Below are positions 1 through 6,595 of a DNA stretch of 7,222 nt, in pieces. Numbering within the stretch: position 1 is the first letter of the stretch; each line of letters opens with the position of its first letter. Source of the DNA: Phycisphaerales bacterium (lineage in GTDB: Bacteria > Planctomycetota > Phycisphaerae > Phycisphaerales > UBA1924); the NCBI GenBank assembly GCA_016763115.1, contig JAESUL010000256.1, positions 1-7,222 on the forward strand. The letters run 5' to 3'. Below the pieces are notes generated by a model. That model was not told the DNA's origin, searched no databases, and worked only from the letters and a program-made list of their open reading frames with translations. The position numbers and the translations under genes are program-made.

Positions 1-560
1 AGGATGAGCAGGGGGATGAGCAGGGCGGTGGGCGGGGGGACACCTTCGACGAAGAGCACAAAGCCAAAGAGGGCAACGAGCCCGAGGGCGAGCCCGACGC
101 AGGCCTCGATGAGGATCACCCACGGGAGGACCTCGAGCGGGAAGACGACGCGTTTGACAAAGACGGCGTTGGAACGGACGAGTTTGGGTGCGCCGATGAG
201 GCATTCGCGGAAGAGGTTGAAGACGAGGAGCCCGGAAAAGAGGCGGACGGCGAAGCCGGCGTAGGAGCCGACCTCGTCTTCGCTCATGCCCCATTTGGCT
301 TGGAGGATGATGCCGAAGACGAAGACATAGACGCTCAGGAGGATCATCGGGACGAGCAGGGCCCAGAGCGGTCCGAGCACGGAGCCCTTGTAGCGGGTGG
401 CGAGGCGTCGGCGGGCGAGGCTGGAGATGAGTTCTCGGCGTGCGTTGGCCATGCGCATCGGTGCGATAAAAAAGCTGAGTAATCCCGCGGGTCTACCGAG
501 TATTCTTGCCGCCCTCGTTGGGTTGGTGGGCGGGTCGAGTTGGCTGGTAAGACCGTTCAT
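1..560 (-). CDS. ABC-2 type polysaccharide export permease, N-terminal part (runs off left edge)
   Basis: Reading the minus strand from an ATG at 560 gives 186 codons with no stop before the window ends, so the C-terminus is missing; the family is usually about 260-290 residues. The protein resembles the Wzm/TagG membrane subunit of ABC exporters that move lipid-linked O-antigen, teichoic acid or capsule across the inner membrane. Visible signs are the basic stretch RRRLATRYKGSVLGPLW at about residues 50-66, which precedes the first membrane helix and is typical of the family (RYKxSxLGxLW). Hydrophobic segments lie at about 64-87, 101-118 and 145-171, and the family-like FVKRVVFPLEVLPW sits at about 134-147. 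The ATG at 560 has only a weak AGG upstream. Internal ATGs at 458 and 452 have no better ribosome site and would leave little cytoplasmic N-terminus. The partner ATPase (Wzt/TagH type) is not in the window. It is transcribed divergently from the neighbouring glycosyltransferase. Confidence 0.85.
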   Translation of the reverse strand, partial: MNGLTSQLDPPTNPTRAARILGRPAGLLSFFIAPMRMANARRELISSLARRRLATRYKGSVLGPLWALLVPMILLSVYVFVFGIILQAKWGMSEDEVGSYAGFAVRLFSGLLVFNLFRECLIGAPKLVRSNAVFVKRVVFPLEVLPWVILIEACVGLALGLVALFGFVLFVEGVPPPTALLIPLLI

Positions 561-602
561 ATCGCCTATTATACCTCGCCGATTTTCCACGGTGAGGGCA
601 AG
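561..602. promoter_or_regulatory. Short divergent promoter region with back-to-back -10-like boxes
   Basis: Only 42 bp separate the divergent starts of the permease (560, minus) and the GT2 gene (603, plus). The only AT-rich island in it reads TATTAT on the plus strand (567-572) and a perfect TATAAT on the minus strand (573-568). Neither has a recognisable TTGACA at 16-18 bp. The minus box lies only 7 nt before the permease ATG, so a transcript from it would have almost no leader. These are seen motifs; promoter activity is inference. Confidence 0.35.
591..597 (+). promoter_or_regulatory. Ribosome binding site that fixes the GT2 start at 603
   Basis: GGTGAGG ends 5 nt before the ATG at 603. 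This favours 603 over the upstream in-frame TTG at 540, which would add 21 residues of unrelated sequence and overlap the start of the divergent permease gene. Confidence 0.6.
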
Positions 603-1538
603 ATGCACAGCGAAGTTGACCTCTCGATCCTTATGCCAGTCAAGAACCGTGTCAAACTTACGCGGGCGTGTTTGGCGTCGCTCTTTGAGACCGCCTCGAC
701 GACTATCAAACTTGAAATCTTGGTCCAAGACAACGGCTCGACCGACGGCACGCTTGAATACCTCGAATCGCTCGGTGAGCGTGTACGCGTTTTACGCGGA
801 ACCGATTCGCATACCTTTGCCAAGAGCAACAACGAGATGGCCCACGCTGCACGCGGGCGGGCTTTGTGCATGCTCAACAATGATACGGTTTTGCTTGATG
901 GATGGATCGAGCCGATGCTCGCGGTGCTCGACCGGGAGCCGAGCGTGGGCGTGGTGGGCAATGTGCAGCTTTTTCCGGGTGATGTTGGCGTGCGAAGGAT
1001 CAACCACGCGGGCGTGGTGTTTACCGAGGACCGGATGCCGGTGCATTTGTATGAGGGAATGGGCGAAGACCTTGCGGCGGCGATGGTGACACGCGAAATG
1101 CAGGCGGTCACCGCGGCGTGCTCAATGATCCGTAAGGAAGTGTTTCTCAAACTTGATGGCTTTGACGAATCGTTCCGCAATGGGCACGAGGATATTGATC
1201 TTTGTTTGCGCGCACGGGCGGCGGGGTATGCGAACTGGATTGCAGGGGAGAGCAGGATTGTCCACTATGGGAGCTCGACGCCCGGGCGATTGAGCCATGA
1301 CGACCAGAATACGAGGCTGTTTTTCGATCGCCACGGCGGGGTGATCGAGCCGGATCTTGAGCGGGTGACGGCGGGCGATGGGGTGGATTGGCCTGCGCGT
1401 TCGTGGTCGTATCGGGTTGTTCGGATGCTGTGGAGATACCCGCCGATTCGCTTTATTCTCAAGCGATTGATGCGGACGACTCTTGGGATGCGTCTGCGTC
1501 AGTTTGCATTGCATCGGTTGAGCCGATCTGGTAAGTAG
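603..1538 (+). CDS. GT2-family glycosyltransferase (GT-A fold, soluble)
   Basis: This 311-residue protein is a family 2 glycosyltransferase that probably adds one sugar from a nucleotide donor to a growing surface glycan on the cytoplasmic side. The N-terminus LSILMPVKNR (about 7-16) is the usual first strand. QDNGSTDGT (42-50) holds the nucleotide-binding aspartate D43. LNNDTVL (91-97) stands in the place of the DxD metal site. GHEDIDLCLRARAAGY (194-209) carries the ED motif of the catalytic base, and HYGSST (221-226) follows, as in rhamnosyl- and galactosyl-type GT2 enzymes of O-antigen clusters. No membrane helix is evident. The last 45 residues are rich in Arg/Lys and hydrophobics and may bind the membrane surface. 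The donor and acceptor cannot be told from sequence. The gene is alone on its strand between the divergent permease and the convergent membrane protein, whose stop lies 18 bp past its own TAG. Confidence 0.9.
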   Translation: MHSEVDLSILMPVKNRVKLTRACLASLFETASTTIKLEILVQDNGSTDGTLEYLESLGERVRVLRGTDSHTFAKSNNEMAHAARGRALCMLNNDTVLLDGWIEPMLAVLDREPSVGVVGNVQLFPGDVGVRRINHAGVVFTEDRMPVHLYEGMGEDLAAAMVTREMQAVTAACSMIRKEVFLKLDGFDESFRNGHEDIDLCLRARAAGYANWIAGESRIVHYGSSTPGRLSHDDQNTRLFFDRHGGVIEPDLERVTAGDGVDWPARSWSYRVVRMLWRYPPIRFILKRLMRTTLGMRLRQFALHRLSRSGK

Positions 1539-1556
1539 GCCGGGTGCTTTGCTTAT

Positions 1557-3185
1557 TTATTTCTCTTCGGCGAGTCGTCTTTGCTTGTTTGTTGGTTCGC
1601 CAAACTTGATGACTGCAAGGTCGCCGTCAATGAGCACCGAACCGGGGATCGGCCACGATGGCATGGATTCGCTCAGCATGATGGCATGAGCGAAATCACT
1701 CGCGGAATCTGTCCCGGTGATGCCCGGTGTACCGGTGAGGCTGAGGAGTTTGCTGACGCGGTTGGGCCAAATTTGTTCAGTGGTAAAGATTGATCTTCCG
1801 ATGGTTTCTTCTCGGAACATGAGGGGTGTTGGTGTGAACTTCTTGAAGCCGATGATGACGAGCCGTGTCGGTTCATTTTTGGGGAGACCTGCTGATCTCA
1901 GGCGTAGCTGCAGATCAATCGCCAGGGCTCGATCTGATTCCCAGGTAAGCTTGTCGGCGTACATCAGCCGGTTGTTGGAAACGATGAAATGCCAGATGCA
2001 CGCGGCGCAGGCCGCGGTGATCACCCATCGGTGTACGCTTGCGCGAACACCCAAGGCGGTGGTCGCCAGTGCGCCAAGCAAGAAGGGCACTGCGAGCAGT
2101 GTTCGGCTCGGCCATGGGCGTCCGGTCGCCGAATCGAGCAGGAATGGCGTCGCGAGGAGCATGGAAAGAACAAGAGCGCCAAGGGCTCGTGTGCCCCACG
2201 GTTTTTTTAGCCCACCCAGGCGGGCGAGAATGATTACGGAGCACACGACAACGAGCCCGCTCGTTATTCTCCCGAGATACCACGTGCCTCCGGAAAGAAC
2301 CGATCGGAATCGGTTGAGCCCCGCGGTCAGTCGGAACTGTTCGATAGGGATGATGCTGTCGTTGTAAACATTCAAGATGACCTTGTATTCGCCATTGGGT
2401 GCCCACAGATTCCACGCAACCATCGCGGAAACTTTGTGCAAGGCCAGCACAATCCCAAACCAGCCGGCGAAGAGAAACAGTGATTTGAGAATCTGTTTCT
2501 CGTTGACGGGCTCCTTGGGTTCAAGGACTTTGTTGTTGAGCAGCCAACCGAGATAGACGACAATCGCGATCATGGCAACCGCTTGGTAGACCGAGATGGC
2601 AAAGACGAGCATGAGTCCGCCGGTGACAATCCCGATGAGTTTTCCACTGACAAAGAACCGGATAGAGAGTACCGCGAGCAGCATTCCGGGCATTACGCCG
2701 TACTGTGCGGTGTTAAAATGCAGGATAAAGGCGAGCAGCGGGGTGGACACGATGAGGGCTGCGCCAATATAGCCGCGGAACTGTCCGAGCCCACCCCAGA
2801 GCGATACGGCCAGGGTTGCGCTCAATGCCAAAGAGAGGTAGCCGATGAGTTGGGAGATATACGGGAGCGTTGGGTTGGGGAGCAGGACATTGAAAAGATA
2901 CATGCCCCATCGTCCTTGTCCGATCCAATCGAGTGTTGCGCCATGGGTTGAAGACCAGACGACTTCGTCGGTTGAGAATCCGGTGTTGAAGAGGTCGATG
3001 CCGTAGCTGGCTAGGCAGACGATGAACGCGAAGGCGAGCGTGGAGCGTCCCTTGGTCCACGACGAGATCCCGAGTTGAATACCCCATGATTCGCATCGTT
3101 GGAGTGAGCGGTTTGCTCTATACCATCCGCGTGCAATCGGGTTTCCTTGGTCGTCGGTCTTGGTTTGCCGTTGGCGATCATCCAT
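1557..3185 (-). CDS. GtrII-like polytopic membrane glycosyltransferase (glucosyltransferase-domain protein)
   Basis: This is a 542-residue integral membrane protein with about ten hydrophobic segments, roughly 48-66, 105-130, 137-157, 164-180, 184-215, 234-252, 306-322, 334-350, 362-380 and 386-402. A soluble C-terminal part of about 140 residues follows. Just after the first helix it has YGIDLFNTGFSTDE (61-74) and then DWIGQGRWGMYLFN (86-99). A paired acid near helix 1 followed by GRWG is characteristic of the GtrII/Glucos_trans_II family. Those proteins take a sugar from undecaprenyl phosphate and attach it to O-antigen at the periplasmic face; D73 and E74 are the likely catalytic acids by analogy with GT-C enzymes. 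The ATG at 3185 is preferred over a TTG two codons upstream (3191), though neither has a strong Shine-Dalgarno. It is the last gene of the minus-strand run, 64 bp after the fusion gene. Its lipid-sugar donor is probably made by the GtrB-like protein encoded at 4191-5213. Confidence 0.78.
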   Translation of the reverse strand: MDDRQRQTKTDDQGNPIARGWYRANRSLQRCESWGIQLGISSWTKGRSTLAFAFIVCLASYGIDLFNTGFSTDEVVWSSTHGATLDWIGQGRWGMYLFNVLLPNPTLPYISQLIGYLSLALSATLAVSLWGGLGQFRGYIGAALIVSTPLLAFILHFNTAQYGVMPGMLLAVLSIRFFVSGKLIGIVTGGLMLVFAISVYQAVAMIAIVVYLGWLLNNKVLEPKEPVNEKQILKSLFLFAGWFGIVLALHKVSAMVAWNLWAPNGEYKVILNVYNDSIIPIEQFRLTAGLNRFRSVLSGGTWYLGRITSGLVVVCSVIILARLGGLKKPWGTRALGALVLSMLLATPFLLDSATGRPWPSRTLLAVPFLLGALATTALGVRASVHRWVITAACAACIWHFIVSNNRLMYADKLTWESDRALAIDLQLRLRSAGLPKNEPTRLVIIGFKKFTPTPLMFREETIGRSIFTTEQIWPNRVSKLLSLTGTPGITGTDSASDFAHAIMLSESMPSWPIPGSVLIDGDLAVIKFGEPTNKQRRLAEEK

Positions 3186-3249
3186 GGACAAGGTCTCTGC
3201 TTGGGTGTGTGATGGCGGAGTGATCGTAGCAGATTGCCAAGCGGGCTGG

Positions 3250-4194
3250 TCAGGATTCTCTTGTTGCTACTTCGTCGAGGAAACACGAGTAATCGCGGAT
3301 GTAATCGTCTTTGTCGTACGATTCTGATGCGAGCACCAGCAGGACCGCATCGGCGGAATATTTGTACTGGGTGCCCCAGATCATCGGCGGCAGGTGCAGC
3401 ATCAGCCCTGGGGAATCGAGCACGAACTCTTCGCGTTGGGTGCCGTCGTCGACGACGACATGCAGCGAGCCGGCGAGGCATGCGAGCATCTGGTGGCAGG
3501 CGCGGTGGGCGTGCTTGCCGCGGACATCAATGCCGGGAACGCCATGGACGAAGAAGCATCGTTTGGGCATAAATGGAATGTGATCCTCAAACTCGGCGAC
3601 GGACAAACTCCCTCGGAGGTCGCGAAAACTGGGCAGGCGGGTGAGGGTGACGCCTCGGACGCGCGATTCGATGATTGTCTGGGATGAATCATCGTTGTGT
3701 TGAGCGATTGTGTTCTTTGATTGCGGAGCGTTGTCATACCCGACGATTCTCGCGGGGTTTCCCACGACGATTGCGCCGTCGGGGACATTTCGGGTGACCA
3801 TCGAGCCGGCGCCGACCATCGCGCCTTCGCCGATGCGAAGCCCGGGGAGGAATGTTGCGTTGGCACCGATCGAGGCGCCTTTTTCAACATAGGTTTGGCT
3901 GAATTTTTCGAGGTACTGCTTTGATCTTGGATATGGATCGTTAGTGAAAGTCACATTGGGTCCAAGGAACACATCGTCGGCGAGGTGTACGCCGTCGCAG
4001 ACCTGGACGCCGCACTTGAGGGTGACCCGATCGCCAAGAACGGCTCCGCCTTCGATGAATACGGCATCGCAGATATTGCAATCCCGCCCGACGATTGCAC
4101 CTTCGAGCACATGGGCGAAGGGCCAAATTCTTGTGCCGTCGCCGACATCCTTTGATTCACAGAATGCTTTTTCGTGAATAAATGGTTTGCTCAT
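3250..4194 (-). CDS. Bifunctional sugar N-acetyltransferase / dTDP-4-keto-6-deoxyhexose 3,4-ketoisomerase (FdtD/WxcM-like fusion)
   Basis: The 314-residue protein joins two enzymes of one pathway. Residues about 5-153 form a left-handed beta-helix acyltransferase with hexapeptide repeats, including VGDGTRIWPFAHV, GPNVTFTNDPYPRS and a closing GNPARIVG (145-152). This resembles WbpD/FdtC/QdtC enzymes that acetylate the amino group of UDP- or dTDP-amino sugars. After a linker (about 154-173), residues 174-310 form a cupin of the FdtA/QdtA/WxcM family. It has RDLRGSLSVAEF, the GKHAHR motif (226-231, histidines 228 and 230 as catalytic candidates) and the end signature LLVLASESYDKDDYIRDY. The cupin would convert dTDP-4-keto-6-deoxyglucose to a 3-keto isomer. 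A fusion in this order is known in Shewanella denitrificans FdtD (recalled, not searched). The ATG at 4194 overlaps the upstream stop as ATGA. Whether the product is Fuc3NAc or Qui3NAc depends on the C4 epimer made, which cannot be read here. Confidence 0.88.
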   Translation of the reverse strand: MSKPFIHEKAFCESKDVGDGTRIWPFAHVLEGAIVGRDCNICDAVFIEGGAVLGDRVTLKCGVQVCDGVHLADDVFLGPNVTFTNDPYPRSKQYLEKFSQTYVEKGASIGANATFLPGLRIGEGAMVGAGSMVTRNVPDGAIVVGNPARIVGYDNAPQSKNTIAQHNDDSSQTIIESRVRGVTLTRLPSFRDLRGSLSVAEFEDHIPFMPKRCFFVHGVPGIDVRGKHAHRACHQMLACLAGSLHVVVDDGTQREEFVLDSPGLMLHLPPMIWGTQYKYSADAVLLVLASESYDKDDYIRDYSCFLDEVATRES

Positions 4195-5213
4195 GAGTCA
4201 TTCTCACCTTCTGATTGCTTTGATTCTTGTTTCATAATAACAACCACTTTCTCATGTCGCGGTGTGCTTTGTGAAGCGAATCGTTCGTGCGAAGAGACGA
4301 TGCTGCTTGGGCGTTGTTTCGTGGTTTCGTTGGCGCGCCAGATGTACCCGCCGATGATCCCTTGGCCAAAGACCAGGATTGATCCAACAAGCGAGATCAT
4401 GAGCATAACCGGCGTGTACCCGGCGATGGTGATGAACCCGAAGAGCCACGCGGTCAGCACGATCGCCATCACGCTTAGTGTGATCGTAATGCCCACGGCG
4501 CCAACCGCAAGAAATAAAAATATCGGAAAATCACTGAACGCCATCACGCTGTCGAGCATGTAGCGGACCTTGCGTCCGAGCGTCCACGCGCTGCGACCTT
4601 TGGTCCTGGCGCGGCGTTCGTAGGGAACCTCAACGCGCCGCCCGCCTACCCAGAGCAACTGGCTCACAAGCGAGGTGTTTGATTCACCCATCGCGAGCAG
4701 GTTGTCGCGGATGCGTGAGGTGCACGCGAAAATATCAACGCCTCCGGCGGGCATCTCGCGAACAACCCATCGCCGATACGCCTTCCAGAACAGCCCCGAT
4801 GCGAGGCGGCTGATGAGCGGGTCTGCTCTACGGGTGCGTGTGCCCAGCACGACATCGGCATCGTTTGCCGTCATGATTTCAAAGAACTGAAGGACCAGTT
4901 CGGGCGGTTCTTGGAGGTCGGCCGCCATGATCGCGAGGAACTCGCCGGAGGCTGATTCGAGACCCTTGCGGATTGCCGCAAATGAACCGAAGTTGCGTGA
5001 GTGCATAATGAGTTGAGAAGCATATGGCTCGGATGGCAACGCCAATCGGAGCATCTCGCCCGAACGATCGGGGGAACCATCAACGACCAGCACAACTTCG
5101 AGATCTCCATTGAGATCCGCGTACAATGTTCGCAAGGCTTCAAGAAGATCGGGGATGTTTTCTTCGTTCTTGTAGATCGGGATGATCAGCGAGTTTCGAG
5201 GCTTGGTATTCAT
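4191..5213 (-). CDS. GtrB/DPM1-like polyprenyl-phosphate glycosyltransferase (GT2 with two C-terminal membrane helices)
   Basis: The 340-residue protein has the plan of dolichol-phosphate-mannose synthase-like bactoprenol glycosyltransferases (GtrB). These move a sugar from a nucleotide donor to undecaprenyl phosphate at the cytoplasmic face. The GT-A domain shows NSLIIPIYKNEENI (7-20), VVDGSPDRS (43-51), HSRNFGSFAAIRKGL (71-85), AADLQEPPE with the DLQ metal site (97-105) and MPAGGVDIF (154-162). The TKGRSAWTLGRKVRY segment (204-218) matches the GxSKW-type motif. Two helices follow at about 228-258 and 264-292, then a family-like GIIGGYIWRANETTKQRP end. A hydrophilic tail of about 40 further residues (301-340) is longer than in most GtrB proteins. 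The ATG at 5213 overlaps the stop of the aminotransferase gene as ATGA, with TGAGGAT 8 nt upstream. In context it probably loads an amino sugar or glucose for the GtrII-like protein encoded at 1557-3185; the actual sugar is unknown. Confidence 0.88.
   Translation of the reverse strand: MNTKPRNSLIIPIYKNEENIPDLLEALRTLYADLNGDLEVVLVVDGSPDRSGEMLRLALPSEPYASQLIMHSRNFGSFAAIRKGLESASGEFLAIMAADLQEPPELVLQFFEIMTANDADVVLGTRTRRADPLISRLASGLFWKAYRRWVVREMPAGGVDIFACTSRIRDNLLAMGESNTSLVSQLLWVGGRRVEVPYERRARTKGRSAWTLGRKVRYMLDSVMAFSDFPIFLFLAVGAVGITITLSVMAIVLTAWLFGFITIAGYTPVMLMISLVGSILVFGQGIIGGYIWRANETTKQRPSSIVSSHERFASQSTPRHEKVVVIMKQESKQSEGENDS
4203..4210 (-). promoter_or_regulatory. Strong Shine-Dalgarno of the fusion gene
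   Basis: On the minus strand AAGGTGAG lies 8 nt before the ATG at 4194. It sits inside the end of the upstream glycosyltransferase gene, so the fusion gene can be translated efficiently from the same mRNA as well as by coupling through the ATGA overlap. Confidence 0.6.
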
Positions 5214-6325
5214 GCGATGGCATCCTCAGAAACGATCAGTTCGATCGCGTCGCAGACTGCATTGACTTCATCAATCGTAAGCTCGGGATACATCGGTAGT
5301 GAGAGGATTCGCTTTGTTGCAAGCCGAGAAACGGGGAGATCGTCCGATCGCCAACCGATGTTTGCCCACCCCGGCTGGTCGGGGTCGAGAATCGGGTAGT
5401 GGATGTCGGTGCCAATCTTGGATTCGGTGAGTTTGTGTTTGAGGCTGTCTCGTGCATCGGAACGAACAACGCAAAGATGCCCGACAAATGCTTCGCCTTC
5501 TGCGCGGACCATTTCGAGCCCGAGGGGGGAGAGGCGTTGGGCGTAGAGGTCGGCGAGTTGCCTGCGCCGTGCGTTGTTGTCATCAAGATGCGGCAGACGA
5601 GTACGCAAGATGGCGGCCTGGATCGGATCGAGCCGTGTGTTCATCCCGCCCGCTGTTTTGACGGTGTATTTGCTGCTCCATCCGTACTGACGCAGCGAGA
5701 ACAGTTCATCGGCCAATCCTTGGCCTTGGCAAACGACCATCCCGCCGTCGCCGAGGGCACCGAGATTTTTCGTTGGGTAAAAACTGAAGGTCGCTACATC
5801 GCCGAATGATCCAGCCCGTTTTCCGCTGAGGGTCGCGCCGTGTGATTGGGCGCAGTCTTCGATCAATGAGATTTCATTTCGGCGAGTGAGCTCTTGTAAT
5901 CCGACGACATCGCACATCGAGCCGTAGAGGTGTGTTGCGATAATGGCTTTGGTCTTCTCGGTGGTCATCCGCTCTACGGATTGCGGATCAAGCGTGAAAT
6001 CAGGTTCGATCACATCAGCGTATACGGGTGTTGCTCCGACGAGCACGCACGCGGTCGTGGCGTACCCGCCGGCGTTGGCGGCCATCACGACCTCATCGCC
6101 GATGCCGATTTCGAGTGCGCGCAACGCGACGACTAGGGCGTCGGTCCCGCTCGCAACGCCGACGGCGTGCTTGGTGCCCGTGTACTGGGCAAACTCGCTC
6201 TCGAACTGCTCCACTTCGGCCCCGAGGATATAACGACCCGAAGAAAGCACCCGCGCAACAGCCGCATCAATCTCGCGTCTATGCGCCTGATAAGTCCTGC
6301 CCGGATTGTGGAACTGGATCTTCAT
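5210..6325 (-). CDS. DegT/DnrJ/EryC1/StrS-family PLP sugar aminotransferase
   Basis: This 371-residue enzyme belongs to the type I-fold aminotransferases that turn keto-sugar nucleotides into amino sugars using glutamate and PLP. It shows the family N-terminus (M)KIQFHNPGRTYQAHRREID and SSGRYILGAEVEQFE. The SGTDAL loop (59-64) binds phosphate, EDCAQSHGA (156-164) carries the aspartate that contacts the PLP ring nitrogen (D157), and FSFYPTKNLGALGDGG (180-195) has the Schiff-base lysine K186. With the ketoisomerase domain encoded two genes downstream it would act like FdtB/QdtB, making dTDP-3-amino-3,6-dideoxyhexose. The reading frame is open upstream to an ATG at 6454, but those 43 codons show no family similarity and are AT-rich, so the ATG at 6325 fits the family length (about 365-375). 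No clear Shine-Dalgarno precedes it. It is the first gene of the minus-strand run. Confidence 0.9.
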   Translation of the reverse strand: MKIQFHNPGRTYQAHRREIDAAVARVLSSGRYILGAEVEQFESEFAQYTGTKHAVGVASGTDALVVALRALEIGIGDEVVMAANAGGYATTACVLVGATPVYADVIEPDFTLDPQSVERMTTEKTKAIIATHLYGSMCDVVGLQELTRRNEISLIEDCAQSHGATLSGKRAGSFGDVATFSFYPTKNLGALGDGGMVVCQGQGLADELFSLRQYGWSSKYTVKTAGGMNTRLDPIQAAILRTRLPHLDDNNARRRQLADLYAQRLSPLGLEMVRAEGEAFVGHLCVVRSDARDSLKHKLTESKIGTDIHYPILDPDQPGWANIGWRSDDLPVSRLATKRILSLPMYPELTIDEVNAVCDAIELIVSEDAIA

Positions 6326-6595
6326 TGCAGGTAAATAGTAGCCTCGGCAATCATAGAATGCCCCTTCCAGTTTGCGCATAAACCCCTGGCATACATCCGT
6401 ATTCTGCGCTGTCGCCCTAGAAATGAGAGTGACAGAAAAGAGTTGTTTTGGCATATCTCTCTGGGGGTAGTTCTTTATCTCCCGGTACTCTTATCGAGAA
6501 ACCGATGGGTTGTTTTGGAAAGTGCAACAAACTGCCAATCGGTAGTATGTCGGCTATGTTATAAAACTGGTTGCTGGTCAGTTATTTGTGATTTC
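6326..6595. other. Lower-GC gap between the glycan operon and the hsdR remnant
   Basis: I see no convincing gene in this 270-bp stretch. Hand counts give 23 G/C of 60 at 6421-6480 and 24 of 60 at 6541-6600, against 40 of 60 at 61-120, so it differs clearly from the flanking coding DNA. A TATGAT box on the minus strand (6355-6350) lies 24 nt before the aminotransferase ATG and is the best visible -10 candidate for the operon, but no good -35 accompanies it. An imperfect hairpin spans 6501-6543, with ACCGAT/ATCGGT at its base and TTGTT/AACAA further in. It has no T-run on either side. A weak promoter and a recombination scar both fit. Confidence 0.45.

Noticed and set aside
4..482. Plus-strand open frames at 4-264 and 300-482
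   Set aside because: They are highly charged mirror images of the minus-strand permease, whose helices and family motifs are convincing.
540..602. In-frame TTG start at 540 for the plus-strand GT2 gene
   Set aside because: The extra 21 residues have no GT2 similarity and overlap the permease start; the ATG at 603 has a good GGTGAGG at proper spacing and begins right before the first GT-A strand.
3186..3249. Separate promoter or terminator between the fusion gene and the GtrII-like gene
   Set aside because: Only a very short GC-rich CCAG/CTTGG pairing and no clear -10/-35 or T-run are visible in these 64 bp.
3394..3924. Plus-strand open frames across the acetyltransferase/ketoisomerase gene
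   Set aside because: Composition and position show they are antisense shadows of a well-supported gene; no domain is recognisable in them.
6326..6454. Aminotransferase extended to the ATG at 6454
   Set aside because: The extra 43 residues show no family motif, the DNA is AT-rich, and 371 residues from 6325 matches the usual family length.
6501..6543. Rho-independent terminator for hsdR
   Set aside because: The stem is interrupted and no T-run follows on either strand, so I kept it only as an imperfect inverted repeat.
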